64,000 nucleotides of DNA. Source: Harmothoe impar (taxonomy: Eukaryota; Annelida; Polychaeta; Phyllodocida; Polynoidae). Made by a program: the position numbers and the translations under genes. Each line of letters begins with the position of its first letter. The first letter of the stretch is position 1. A model generated the notes under the pieces. The model did no database searches, was not told where the DNA came from, and saw only the letters and a program-made list of their open reading frames with translations. Shown in pieces: positions 44,966-56,932 of the stretch. The stretch is taken from positions 4,154,001 through 4,218,000 of the forward strand of contig OX381708.1 in NCBI GenBank assembly GCA_947462335.1. The letters run 5' to 3'.

Positions 44966-45682
44966 CTAGGATAGCTTCTTCACATAGTTTGTCTCAATAG
45001 AGTAAGACTTGTGAGGTCCTGTGACCATCCAGCAGATGGAGAACCCAGCCTGGTCCTGTATAGAGAACTCTCCCTCGTACACGTCAGGGTCACAGTAATG
45101 GGTGCACTGGGAGCGCACTGCCCCCAGCTCCCCCTGGCCACCCTTGTCTACGTCCGGGAACCTCAGGTCATGGAAGTGCTGCCCGGGGCTGAAGCAGCAG
45201 CTGAGGGGGCTGCCCGGCACTGTGTACGGATCCAGCACCGCTGCTGAACGGTCCTTAGCACTGCAGTGGTACACGCTGATCTCCGTAGCCAGCGGTCGGT
45301 CAGCGCCTGCCCCTGGGAAGCAGTAGAGGTACTGGCGGTTAACGAGTGTTGCGGGGCTTAGGTCTGACTCGTGGTTGTTCAACATGCCCTGTTCTCGGTA
45401 CAACAAAGATGTCTGCTTCACCTGCTGCTGTTGTTGCCTGCTGGGCGACTCCCTCACTGCTGCACCGCCCTCCTCTGACGCCTGCCTCTTACGCACCCCT
45501 GCCGGACTGGTCCAATCAGGCTCGGGGGTGTCAGGAGTGCAGACCCAGGGGGTGAAGGAGGCCTGCCCGCTGCTGATGGAGGCCAGGAGGCGGTATGGGG
45601 GCTGCAGCGTGCACACCTGTCGCTTGAACGTCCACAGGCCGTGGAAGTACGCCCACAGCCTGCCCCCCGCCATGCTCTCCAT
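44966..45682 (-). CDS. DUF6314-like protein, copy 5 (238 aa, 1 repeat)
   Basis: Complete frame with one 20-residue repeat (encoded at about 45470-45518). N- and C-terminal family motifs are kept. It has a few substitutions (e.g. W-x-V preceded by Met in CWMVTGPHK). Acceptor tttcag one base before the ATG. Confidence 0.78.
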   Translation of the reverse strand: MESMAGGRLWAYFHGLWTFKRQVCTLQPPYRLLASISSGQASFTPWVCTPDTPEPDWTSPAGVRKRQASEEGGAAVRESPSRQQQQQVKQTSLLYREQGMLNNHESDLSPATLVNRQYLYCFPGAGADRPLATEISVYHCSAKDRSAAVLDPYTVPGSPLSCCFSPGQHFHDLRFPDVDKGGQGELGAVRSQCTHYCDPDVYEGEFSIQDQAGFSICWMVTGPHKSYSIETNYVKKLS

Positions 45683-47780
45683 GCTGAAAGGTACAAAGCA
45701 ATGTATATGTCTGTGTGGTTTGTTTTAGCAATATTTGACATTTTAAGGGAGTGTTCAGGCAAGCCAAAACAAAGGGAAAGTTTCCATAATGTTTAGCTGT
45801 ACACACCTAAACAAATTTAGGGCATTGGGCATGGCAAAATTGCCAACTTGGGTCAACTCATGACTAAGATTCTTTGCTTTGCTTTTTGGCTGTACTTTAA
45901 TCATCATTGAGATAGGTCAATACAATTGATACATTAATACAAATGAGGGTATAACACATTCAAGCATTATATGCAGCCCTTTAAGGGTTAATAAAATCTA
46001 GTATAGTTGTTGCCTTCATTGTCTGTCTCTCTAATTTTGTCACATTACTGACTGGGGGTAGATGTTTGACAATGTATCTATAGACGTGAAAGTAATCATG
46101 GTAGTGGCTACTCCGTCATGTGGATACCCATGGTATTAGTGCTGCCCCCTCCCCTGGACCGTGCCAGCCCCACAAAGGGAGTGACTATTTCTTAACAACA
46201 AGGGGGGCCCATGTATCCTAACAACAGGGTGTAGTGCATTAGTTAATGCACTATGCAGCCCTTAAGAGGTTAAAGCAGCACTATCAACTACACTAGATGT
46301 GGTTGTGTAAGGCGTTGACTACCTGCTTAATGTACATTTACCATTAGTTAGAGACAGAAGAGATTTTGTTACCACTGTACAATGAACACCATTACCAAGC
46401 TTGCTGTTCATTTTGTCTTTACTTTATGATACTATGCTGGATGAACAATATAAAGACATGTTCTGCTCCAGGTGAGATTGTGGTGCCATCTAGAGGGATA
46501 GAGCCCAGATAGAGCAGTGAGACTGTGGTGGGGGATATGCTTGCATTGGTGCAGCACACTGTGCTTAAAGGGTTAACTTGTTGTTAAATGACCACTCCCT
46601 GAATTTATCAAATTGGATGAAATAAAAATAAAAACATGTTTCTTACAGAACTGTCATTTGCTCAGCTGTTTACCAAGGGATTTTCAAAATTCAAAGTTCC
46701 ATGAAAAGAGCAGATACGGGGCTACAATGGCAGATGCAGCCACAGTATCTAAAGGTGATAATAAAATCGGGAGAGGCGCAAATACGCAAATTTTTGGCAC
46801 TCGGAAATTGGAACAATATGTTAAAAATCATGTCTGAGAAAAGTCTCATTTCCTCAGCTGTTTACCAGCCGATTTTCGAAATTCAAAGTTTCCTGGAAAG
46901 AGGAGATTCAGGCCTACAAGTGCATATGCAGCCACAGCGCCCATAGGTGATAATAAGGCCGGGGCCAGCGTAGAAACGCAAATTTTCGGCACTCGGAAAT
47001 TGTGAAAAAAGTTGTTAAAATCATTTCTGAGAAAAGTCTCATTTCCTCAGCTGTTTACCAACCGATTTTCGAAATTCAAAGTTTCCTGGAAAGAGGAGAT
47101 TCAGGGCTACAACCCCAAATGCAGCCACAGTGTCCCCATGCCATAATAAGGCCGGCGCGGACGACGATACGCAAATTTTCGGCACTCGGAAATTGTGAAA
47201 AAAGCTCTAATGTAGGCTAGAGAAGGCATCCATCTATCCTGGCAGATTACAGCAGCCAAAGACAAAGTGCTGTGACTTACTGTTAGCTAGGAGTGGTGTG
47301 TGAAGAGGGGCAAGTGTGTTTTTGGTTGTTTGTTGCTGTGGGAGATCATGAGAAGACTGTGGCCAAGTTTGGTGTGGGGGGTGAGTGAGTGCATAATTAG
47401 GGAAAGAATCAGTCTGCAGTGAATACCAGATGAGTTCTGAGTGGTCTAAATAATTTGGTGTTTTTTTTTGAAATTATGTTAGAGATGACAAAGGAGCCAG
47501 AATCAATTATCATCATCATGAGTGACCTATATAGGCATGGTTGTTTGTTGTGAAGGACTTCTTTGGGGGTCCATTTGGGTTGGGTCAGAAATTAAATGAT
47601 TCACTTCCAAGATGGCTGACCATGCAGGTTTGTTGACATGATTCTGTGACCAGCATACTATTATGTTGGTGGATGGGTGGATATTGCTTAGGAAGGATTT
47701 AATAATATGACCTCTGTCTGTTGTTAGTGTGAGAGGTTGCTACTCTTTCTTGATCTTGATGTAAAAATTACAGTTAAAAC
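45683..47780. other. U5 spacer upstream of endonuclease
   Basis: Like U4 36423-38518 up to ~47476, then U1-like. No MITE, one copy of the 40-bp segment. No gene seen. Confidence 0.6.
46649..47206. repeat. ~195-bp tandem repeat block, U5 (3 copies)
   Basis: Its translated frames are identical to those of the U4 block. Confidence 0.88.
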
Positions 47781-48357
47781 GTGTCTTGTTCAAAAAAGGC
47801 CTTTGACTTTTCAGACCAAATTTTCTCAAGATCACTGTTATGGATTATGTCATGTTACACAAGTTGTGACCAGGTTCCCCATGACCCCAGTGACAGCTTG
47901 ATCACTTTTTTGGTTCATAGTATAAAAAGAAGTTATCCCAGTAAACATAGAGTGGAAAACCCATTTGAAGCTATTTCCTCTACAGGTGTCTTCCAGCCTG
48001 AACTCAAGCGCTGGTGTGACGAGCAACTCGCTTTGATCCATAACCGGTGTGTGGAGGGAGGGGGTGGTTGCCTCTTGTGGACGGGGGCAGCAAGCGGCAA
48101 GGGTAAAGACAATAGATACGGCGTGAAGGCTGTTACTAAAGTAGAGCTAGGCCTGAAAAACAAGCCAATGTCGGTCCACAGACTGGTCTACATGTTGAAG
48201 CACTACGAACCGAGTTTCCCATCTCTGCCATACCACGTTGTGCGCGGAAAGCAACCACCTCACCCTTGAGACCCTGAGTATGAATGCCGAACGGCGGACC
48301 TGCAATCTGATGCGTCACTGTTCAAAGGCTCACAACCCATTTTGCCTGTTACCATAA
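47781..48357 (+). pseudogene. His-Cys box endonuclease, broken copy (U5)
   Basis: U1-type copy with the 32-bp loss and frameshift. In addition the upstream ATG is changed to ACG (aaaacgtgtc), leaving only a GTG there. Confidence 0.82.
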
Positions 48358-48484
48358 CAGTGCAAATGGTAGTTAATCCAACTCATATATTCTAGATTAA
48401 GGTGTTCTTTCGGTGTTCGTGTTTGATATTTACATGTCGATGGGACTTGGGAAAGTATAGCCAGAAGGTGAAGTGATTCAAGCT

Positions 48485-48695
48485 GGGCCGCTTCCTTGTC
48501 TGAGGCCAGGTAATCCCTGCCGCTAGGCCGCGTCCCCGTCTGACGTCCAGGATAAGCCTGCCGCTAACGTGCGTCCTTGTCTGACGTTCAGGGAAGCCTG
48601 CCGCTAACGTGCGTCCTTGTTTGACACCCAAGTGAACCCTCCCCCTAGTGTATCCTTGTCCGACGTCCAGGGAAACCCTGCCATTAACGTGTGCT
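48485..48695. repeat. ~40-bp promoter-proximal tandem array, 5 copies (U5)
   Basis: Five copies. It lacks one TGACGT-bearing copy relative to U1. Confidence 0.88.
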
Positions 48696-48721
48696 AAAGG
48701 CTATTCCTGTACTTGGACCTC

Positions 48722-48729
48722 TATAAAAG
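48722..48729 (+). promoter_or_regulatory. TATA box, probable promoter of ASB copy 6
   Basis: TATAAAAG, same context as in the other units. Confidence 0.6.
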
Positions 48730-48789
48730 ACGGACACTAGGCCTTTACTTGGACTTGAAGTGGATACCCTTATTAAAACCTAATGAAAG

Positions 48790-49155
48790 GTGATTCCTGC
48801 ACTTGATCCTGATGTTGATACTCTTAAAAACAACTCACAAAAGGTCAATACTACACTTGAGCCAGCATCAGGACAAGCAGCAGCCTGTAATAATAATCAA
48901 CTCTTTGAGGCTATAAGACAACCTGACGGTTCACCCACACCTCGTGCTCCGCAAAATCAAAGTGTCGGAAAAGAGCCGTTCACACCTCCATGGGATGTAA
49001 TACCGGACACGTTTGATTTAATTGCGCTGTTGTTTACGATTGGATCGGCGCGGAGCCTTCGAGTGGCTAGCTCCACTCCTTCTATCAGAAAAAATAGAAA
49101 AACCAAAAAAATGGCCAAGCCCTTCGGGACTTTGGCCTATGCAGCAGAGATTTGA
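48790..49155 (+). other. Unassigned conserved open frame between TATA box and ASB exon
   Basis: About 120 codons without an ATG start, reading SVGKEPFTPPWDV and DLIALLFT in the middle and RKNRKTKK near the end. It is open in every unit: 8268-8636, 17069-17437, 25870-26238, 39548-39943 (frame changed near the end by one fewer A), here, and 57760-58128. Differences between units are mostly amino-acid changing, so selection on a protein is not evident. It probably lies in the ASB 5' exon or 5' UTR, or is a relic of another gene. Confidence 0.3.
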
Positions 49156-49432
49156 CTGTTTTGCTAGCTTCCGGCGGGATGAAAACTCGGTCCGGACCCA
49201 GCTCCCGGAGGCGTGGAGCATATAGCGAGGAGCTGAAAGAGACCCCGGCCGGAAATCTTTCCGGTTTTACTATTCCCGGAGGTCCCCGAAAGTTAATTGA
49301 CAGACACCAGTGTAGAGAAACACATTCTTAACCGCAATTTTCGTCAGTGAATGAAATTTTCTTTTGCAGAATGAAAGAATGAGTGCATCTGAAGTTGTAA
49401 CTTTTGTGTGTGTCTATTTGTAGGTGGCCAAG

Positions 49433-50860
49433 ATGTCGGCCTACGACGAGGCCTACCTGGAGGGTGACCTTGAGGCGGAGGAGACGCTGGAGGAGAGCCT
49501 GTTTGAGGTCATCTTTAGGAACGACCTGGAGGCGGCCACGTTGCTGGTGACACAGAGTGACGTGGACGTGAGTCGGCCTAACGGGCGTGGTAAGACCATG
49601 CTGGGGCTGGCCGTGGAGCACGAGCACGTGCCCATGGTGCGGATGTTGATGGAGAACGGGGCAGACATCAACCAGCCCAGTTTCTGCAGCAACGACTACA
49701 GCTTCCAGACCCCCGTGGTGACGGCCGCCCGCATCCAGCACGAGGAGCTGCTCACCATGTTCCTCACCCAGAAGTGTGAGCTGGACCGGGGGGCCGGCAA
49801 GGACGGCAAGTCGGCCCTCCAGTGGGCCGCCAGTCACGGTAACCTGGGCATGATGAAGGTGCTGTACGCGGCCGGGGCCGACGTCAACTGGACCGGTCCC
49901 TTCTGCAACACGGCCCTGCACTACGCCACTATAGCCGACAAGCCCGACATCGTCCAGTGGTTGCTGGAGAAGGGGGCGGAGGTGACGGTGAACGGGGAGG
50001 GGCGGTCTGCACTGCACATCGCGTGTGTCAAGGGCTACTCTGACATCATGAAGCAGCTGCTGCTGGCACGCTGCGAGGTGGACAGCTACGACTCGTTCGG
50101 CTTCAGCCCGTTCAGCCTGGCCTGTCTGCGCGGCCACCTGGACATGGTGCGGGACCTGATGCAGCACGCCCGGCCCGGCACCAAGTACAACATGGAGGAC
50201 GCCCTGCACCGCGCCGCCGAGTGCGGCCATCTCGAGGTGCTCGAGTTCCTCATCCACAAAGGGGCCGACGTCAACTCTGTCAACAGCAGCGGGGAGTCGG
50301 CCTTGTCCATCGCGGCGCGCGGCCAGCCCGTGTCGGTCAAGCTGCTGCTGGAGAACAAGGCGGTGATCAACGTGGTGGACAAACGGGGCTACAGCCCCTT
50401 ACAACACGCCATCCTGCGGGAGCAGATCGACGTGGCCGTGTGCCTCATCAAGCACGGCTCCAACCTGCACACCACCTCCTCCCTCATAGACTCTCCCCTA
50501 CAGAGCGGCTACTCCACCTCCAACCCCCTGCTCATCAAGTGCCTCATCGACGCCGGCGTCACCCTCAGCACAGAGAAGTGGTTCACCGTCTACGCCTGTC
50601 AGACCAAGCTGCGGGAGCTGGACTTTCAGTACAACTCCCTGCGCTACCGCCACACCATCGACGCCCAGCGCGACGTGTGGCAGTGGGTGATGGGTAAGAT
50701 CGGCAAGCCCCGCTCCCTGCTCGAGTCCTGCCGCACCACCGCCCGCACCCAGCTCGTCACCTCCTCGGGCGGCAGGAGCATCCTGGCCAACATAGACCAA
50801 CTCCCCCTGCCTACCGCCCTCAAGAAATATCTTGCCCTCGAGGATTATTTCCGGATCTGA
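49433..50860 (+). CDS. ASB-like ankyrin/SOCS-box protein, copy 6
   Basis: Intact. Differs from copy 1 at N172D, N259D and A439T. The last lies inside the SOCS box but not at a consensus BC-box position (S431, L432, C436 and A440 are kept). LPLP is intact. Confidence 0.93.
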   Translation: MSAYDEAYLEGDLEAEETLEESLFEVIFRNDLEAATLLVTQSDVDVSRPNGRGKTMLGLAVEHEHVPMVRMLMENGADINQPSFCSNDYSFQTPVVTAARIQHEELLTMFLTQKCELDRGAGKDGKSALQWAASHGNLGMMKVLYAAGADVNWTGPFCNTALHYATIADKPDIVQWLLEKGAEVTVNGEGRSALHIACVKGYSDIMKQLLLARCEVDSYDSFGFSPFSLACLRGHLDMVRDLMQHARPGTKYNMEDALHRAAECGHLEVLEFLIHKGADVNSVNSSGESALSIAARGQPVSVKLLLENKAVINVVDKRGYSPLQHAILREQIDVAVCLIKHGSNLHTTSSLIDSPLQSGYSTSNPLLIKCLIDAGVTLSTEKWFTVYACQTKLRELDFQYNSLRYRHTIDAQRDVWQWVMGKIGKPRSLLESCRTTARTQLVTSSGGRSILANIDQLPLPTALKKYLALEDYFRI

Positions 50861-53800
50861 GGAATGCATCAGGAAGAACGCTCTGTGGTTGAGACGTTTG
50901 GCTAAGACAAAAAGACGCTGTATGAGGTGAAGTGGATCTCCTTTACCTGAAACAGCTCTTATTAGTTTTGGTCTGAAGTTTGTTGGTTTGGAAAATGACA
51001 GAATGTGTTGTTGTACGATTCATGAAGCCTGTAAAATGTTTGAATACTGCCTTTGTGATGTGTAAGAGGTAGGTATAATGTTAGCACTTCATGAGCACCA
51101 TGCCATCCTGAAGAGTTAAATAGATTTCAGTAGCAGGGCATTATATTGAACATGTTTAACATTTTTAGAACTAAAATATGTTCAAATATAAACAACTCAG
51201 GACGTATTTCTATCCAATGTACGTTCACACAATGTAGTCACACAATGTAAGCCAAAAGTATTTGATCTGGTCATCAATTTTGTCAGATGACTAAGCTATA
51301 GTAAACATGTCTGTCCATTTGTATCTTATTTTCACCACAACATCATTATTACAGTGGCAAACCGTGTATGCTTAAACTTGTGATAACGTGCCGCAGGTCA
51401 GATATTACAGAATACTTTGTGTGTGTCATCTAATTCACCATGACTTCATTCAACAGGCTGCACACATAGGGACTTACAAATACCAGAAATGACCCGGGTA
51501 CCTTTTCTTGTCAGTGCCATGGGAAGTTACCAGAGACTTATTGCCATATATCCAGGTGCACTTCAGATTCCTAGTGGGAATCTGCAATTTGATGCTTGTA
51601 TGAAATCTCAAAAAAGGGACATGTAAATCACAGGATGACGATGACCCCTGGCCATACCACACGACTGTCATGTCCGCTCATGTCAATATGCGCTTTCCTG
51701 TGATATGTCAAATCTGAAAGATGTGATTCATGTCGCTTTGCTTTACATCTAACAAGAGTATAGAAATATAACCAATTCATAGCGTCTGGAATACTGCAAA
51801 AGTGGACAAATCAGTCAGAAAAAGAATTATCATGCTATGATATGGAACATTTACTGCATTAAGTTTATGGAAGATGGCTATGTTATTTGTATGTATACTG
51901 GTGAGGTTATCATGAGGTACCCTTGTTCAGGAAGGCATGACAAGCCTTGGGGTGGAGAGTTCTGTAAAGACTATTCAATGCGTATTATCAAAGGGTACTC
52001 ATAAAAGAACAGTATTCATTGAACGTTCAACTTTCTTTAGATGTAAGGTTTTCAAGATTTAATATGTCCGGATGTTCCTTTGTTCATATTTGAGCAGCTA
52101 GACAGAAAGGATGAGCCGTGCCAACATCTTTATAATTTGACTTTAGAAAAAGTAAACAGCCATCCAGTGGAGATCCTTTCTGCCTGGCGGATGCACATAT
52201 TCAGCTTGCTGAATTATGATAAGGTGTAAGGTGGGTTAAGATGTCTTATGCTTTCTGGGATATGTGGATGGTGAGAGACTAGGATATTGAGTTTTATTTA
52301 TAAATGCCTGTATCATTGTATTATAGTGTATATATCATGTGAGTAGTCTACCAGTAAGGTATAGGATGCACTAAGTCTTTAGAAGCTGATGATGGTTGAT
52401 CTTACTCTTTAAGACACAAACTAACTTGCTAGTACTGTGTTGATGGATCATACTGGCCCTTCGGCTGTAGCGCCGCAATAACACATGAATCAGAGCACAC
52501 CAGGATACACAATGTTTGTCACAAAATATAATGAAGACCTCATGATTTAACAGTGATAAAAACAAAACGAGTAAGTAAAATGTATTTTTTACATGAACCA
52601 TGAAAAGATCAATTGAATTGAAAAATAGATAGATTTCTAAAAAGAAAGTGACACGAGAAAACTATGGAAAACCCCTTTATTGTTTGATTCAGACTAAGGC
52701 TTAATGTACAGATACCATTAGCTAGAGACAGCAGAGATTTTGTTACCACTGTACAATAAACATCATTACCAGGCTTGCTGTTTCTTTTGTCCGTAAATGA
52801 TTATTTAAAAAATAGTATGGAGATCTCTTAAGTGGAGTAAGAAGTTCACCCCATAGCCCAGAATACAGAAACACTATTACTTTGATACAAATGATGTATG
52901 TAGATATACCAATAAGAAGACCACACAATGCACTACAAGATAAGTTTCTGATCCGTATGAAAGATTTGATCAATCCATGGTTATTATTTCTATAAGATAA
53001 TTTGAACACCTTCACAAAGTAGTCTTGTGTTATTAATCAGTCAATATACGTACCTGAAATGAACACATCTTTTCTAAATCACTCAGTTTATTCATATTCA
53101 TGATACAGCATGGAAGCGAGCATCATCTCAGTAACATCTCATCACATTTTTTCTAAAACCTGGTGCATAGTGTGGCAATGAATTCTTTTCATATACAGTG
53201 TATATTAAAGACATGAGATGTGTTAAATATCACTATTAGTTATCAAATAATACATAGCGGAATGTAATATGACTTGGTCTGTTGAAGCGATACTGATGGC
53301 TCCGGATTCAATATAACAAAGCCACACCAAAAAAGATGAGTGTTGAAAAAATGATGGGAGTAAGCAAAAATCTTGTTTTAATACAAATAAATTTCATGAG
53401 TTAACATAGGTGATTCCATCTGGCAAGAAAGCATAATTTAATCTCAAACTCCTGTAATCAGTTAAGTCTTTCACATATATACAAGAGTTTCTAATACTGA
53501 TTTGACCAATGTGCTTTGAGGTCACAAGCATAAGACATGGCATGGTATATTTTCCAGGTCAATGTTAACACAAACCTACATTTACTAGTATATTCGCAAG
53601 TGTAGTTCTGGGGGCCTACCCGGCAAAGCTCCTACAGTCCTGCGTCACAATATTTAATCTTGAAGGCATTAATTTAACAATTTATCCTTTAAACTCATTG
53701 TGATTTGGTAAGTTTAATCTGCTCAGGGGTAGACACACATTCATGGTATGTGATCGCCCACAGAAATGTCTGCAAGAAATAATAGTTATGTCATATACAG

Positions 53801-53917
53801 GTGGGGAGACGTAACCGAAGGAACCAGAGTTATATGTTCTGTCATTATACACATGATAGCAGTTAAAGCTTTTAGTTGGGACAAATTGCATAATTTAAGC
53901 CTGCAATATGATACAGG
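50861..53917. other. U6 spacer between ASB and DUF6314-like exons
   Basis: Homologous to U1 1447-4196, with a 266-bp insert at its right end. No gene seen. Confidence 0.55.
53616..53881. other. 266-bp insert unique to U6
   Basis: Breaks the segment that reads ctgggggcatattgcat in U1, about 40 bp downstream of the stop of the - strand gene, in its presumed 3' UTR. No inverted repeats or target duplication recognised. Confidence 0.6.
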
Positions 53918-54634
53918 CTAGGATAGCTTCTTCACATAGCTTGTCTCAATAGAGTAGGACTTGTGAGGTCCCGTGACGGTCCAGCAGATAGAGAACCCAG
54001 CCTGGTCCTGTATAGAGAACTCTCCCTCGTACACGTCAGGGTCACAGTAATGGGTGCACTGAGAGCGCACTGCGCCCAGCTCCCCCTGGCTACCCTCGTC
54101 TACGTCTGGGAACCTCAGGTCATGGAAGTGCTGCCCGGGGCTGAAGCAGCAGCTGAGGGGGCTGCCCGGCACTGTGTACGGATCCAGCACCGCTGCTGAC
54201 CGGTCCTTAGCGCTGCAGTGGTACACACTGATCTCCGTAGCCAGCGACTGGTCAGCGCCTGCCCCTGGGAAGCAGTAGAGGTACTGGCGGTTAACGAGTG
54301 TTGCGGGGCTCAGGTCTGACTCGTGGTTGTTCAACATGCCCTGTTCTCGGTACGACAAAGATGGCTGCTTCACCTGCTGCTGTTGTTGCCTGCTGGGCGA
54401 CTCCCTCACTGCTGCAGTGCCCTCCTCTGTTGTCTGCGTCTTACGCACCCCTGCCGGACTGGTCCAATCAGGCTCGGGGGTGTCAGGAGTGCAGACCCAG
54501 GGGGTGAAGGAGGCCTGCCCGCTACTGATGGAGGCCAGGAGGCGGTGTGGGGGCTGCAGCGTGCACACCTGTCGCTTGAACGTCCACAGGCCGTGGAAGT
54601 ACGCCCACAGCCTGCCCCCCGCCATGCTCTCCAT
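53918..54634 (-). CDS. DUF6314-like protein, copy 6 (238 aa, 1 repeat)
   Basis: Complete, one 20-residue repeat (about 54422-54470) ending KTQTTEEG. The frame is also open through the acceptor for 42 further codons to 54760, but the tttcag acceptor and the position of the other copies favour the ATG at 54632-54634. Confidence 0.78.
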   Translation of the reverse strand: MESMAGGRLWAYFHGLWTFKRQVCTLQPPHRLLASISSGQASFTPWVCTPDTPEPDWTSPAGVRKTQTTEEGTAAVRESPSRQQQQQVKQPSLSYREQGMLNNHESDLSPATLVNRQYLYCFPGAGADQSLATEISVYHCSAKDRSAAVLDPYTVPGSPLSCCFSPGQHFHDLRFPDVDEGSQGELGAVRSQCTHYCDPDVYEGEFSIQDQAGFSICWTVTGPHKSYSIETSYVKKLS

Positions 54635-55602
54635 GCTGAAAGGTACAAAGCAATGCATATGTGTCTGTGTGGTGTGTTTTAGCAATATTTGACATTTTAA
54701 GGGAGTGTTCAGGCAAGCCAAAACAAAGTGAAAGTTTTCATAATGTTTAGCTGTACACACCTAAACAAATTTAGGGCATTGGGCATGGCAAAATTGACAA
54801 CTTGGGTCAACTCATGACTAAGATTCTTTGCTTTGCTTTTTGGCTGTAGTTTAATCATCATTGAGATAGGTCAATACAATTGATACATTAATACAAATGA
54901 GGGTATAACACATTCAAGCATTATATGCAGCCCTTTAAGGGTTAATAAAATTCGGTATAGTTGTTGCCTTCATTGTCTGTCTCCCTAATTTTGTCACATT
55001 ACTGACTGGGGGTAGATGTTTGACAATGTATCTATAGACGTGAAAGTAATCATGGTAGTGGCTACTCCGTCATGTGGATACCCATGGTATTAGTGCTGCC
55101 CCCTCCCCTGGACCGTGCCAGCCCCACAAAGGGAGTGACTATTTCTTAACAACAAGGGGGGCCCATGTATCCTAACAACAGGGTGTAGTGCATTAGTTAA
55201 TGCACTATGCAGCCCTTAAGAGGTTAAAGCAGCACTATCAACTACACTAGATGTGGTTGTGTAAGGCGTTGACTACCTGCTTAATGTACATTTACCATTA
55301 GTTAGAGACAGAAGAGATTTTGTTACCACTGTACAATAAACACCATTACCAAGCTTGCTGTTCATTTTGTCTTTACGTTATGATACTATGCTGGATGAAC
55401 AATGTAAAGACCTGTTCTGCTCCAGGTGAGATTGTGGTGCCATCTAGAGGGATAGAGCCCAGATAGAGCAGTGAGACTGTGGTGGGGGATATGCTTGCAT
55501 TGGTGCAGCACGCTGTGCTTAAAGGGTTAACTTGTTGTCAAATGACCACTCCCTGAATTTATCAAATTGGATGAAATAAAAATAAAAACATGTTTCTTAC
55601 AG

Positions 55603-56160
55603 AACTGTCATTTGCTCAGCTGTTTACCAAGGGATTTTCAAAATTCAAAGTTCCATGAAAAGAGCAGATACGGGGCTACAATGGCAGATGCAGCCACAGT
55701 ATCTAAAGGTGATAATAAAATCGGGAGAGGCGCAAATACGCAAATTTTTGGCACTCGGAAATTGGAACAATATGTTAAAAATGATGTCTGAGAAAAGTCT
55801 CATTTCCTCAGCTGTTTACCAGCCGATTTTCGAAATTCAAAGTTTCCTGGAAAGAGGAGATTCAGGCCTACAAGTGCATATGCAGCCACAGCGCCCAGAG
55901 GTGATGATAAGGCCGGGGCAAGCGTAGAAACGCAAATTTTCGGCACTCGGAAATTGTGAAAAAAGTTGTTAGAATCATTTCTGAGAAAAGTCTCATTTCC
56001 TCAGCTGTTTACCAACCGATTTTCGAAATTCAAAGTTTCCTGGAAAGAGGAGATTCAGGACTACAACCCCTAATGCAGCCACAGTGTCCACAGGCCATAA
56101 TAAGGCCGGCGCGGACGACGATACGCAAATTTTCAGCAATCGGAAATTGTGAAAAAAGCT
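55603..56160. repeat. ~195-bp tandem repeat block, U6 (3 copies)
   Basis: As in U4, but the second copy reads CGCCCAGAGG, so its frame runs a few codons further. Confidence 0.88.
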
Positions 56161-56302
56161 CTAATGTAGGCTAGAGAAGGCATCCATCTATCCTGGCAGA
56201 TTACAGCAGCCAAAGACAAAGTGCTGTGACTTACTGTTAGCTAGGAGTGGTGTGTGAAGAGGGGCAAGTGTGTTTTTGGTTGTTTGTTGCTGTGGGAGAT
56301 GA

Positions 56303-56382
56303 TGAGAAGACTGTGGCCAAGTTTGGTGTGGGGTGAGGGTCACGAGAAGACTGTGGCCAAGTTTGGTGTGGGGGGTGAGTGA
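56303..56382. repeat. 40-bp tandem duplication, 2 copies (U6)
   Basis: As in U1, with one base change (cacgagaagact) in the second copy. Confidence 0.9.
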
Positions 56383-56932
56383 GTGCATAATTAGGGAAAG
56401 AATCAGTCTGCAGTGAATACCAGATGAGTTCTGAGTGGTCTAAATAGTTGGGTATTTTTTTTGAAATTGTGTTAGAGATGACAAAGGAGCCAGAATCAAT
56501 TATCATCATCATGAGAGACCTATATAAGCATTGCTGTTTGTTGTGAAGGAATTCTTTGGGGGGCGATTTGGGTTGGGTCAGAAATTAAATGATTCAATTC
56601 CAAGATGGCTGACCATGCAGGTTTGTTGACATGATTCTGTGACCAGCATACTATTATGTAGGTGGATGGGTGGATATTGATTAGGAAAGATTTAATAATA
56701 TGACCTCTGTCTATTGTTAGTGTGAGAGGTTGCTAGTCTTTCTTGATCTTGATGTAAAAGTACAGATAAAACATGTCTTGTTCAAAAAAGGCCTTTGGCT
56801 TTTCAGACCAAATTTTTTCAAGATCACTGTTATGGATTATGTCATGTTACACAAGTCGTGGCCAGGTTCCCCATGACCCCAGTGACAGCTTGATCACTTT
56901 TTTGGTTCATAGTGTAAAAAGAACTTATCCTA

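Larger units (their letters stand above)
40189..49423. repeat. Tandem cassette unit U5 (9,235 bp)
   Basis: Same gene order, plus a 596-bp foldback element. It is a mosaic: up to ~47476 it follows U4-type sequence, and from ~47523 it follows U1-type sequence. Confidence 0.95.
54635..56932. other. U6 spacer upstream of endonuclease
   Basis: Same layout as U4, no MITE, two copies of the 40-bp segment. No gene seen. Confidence 0.6.
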
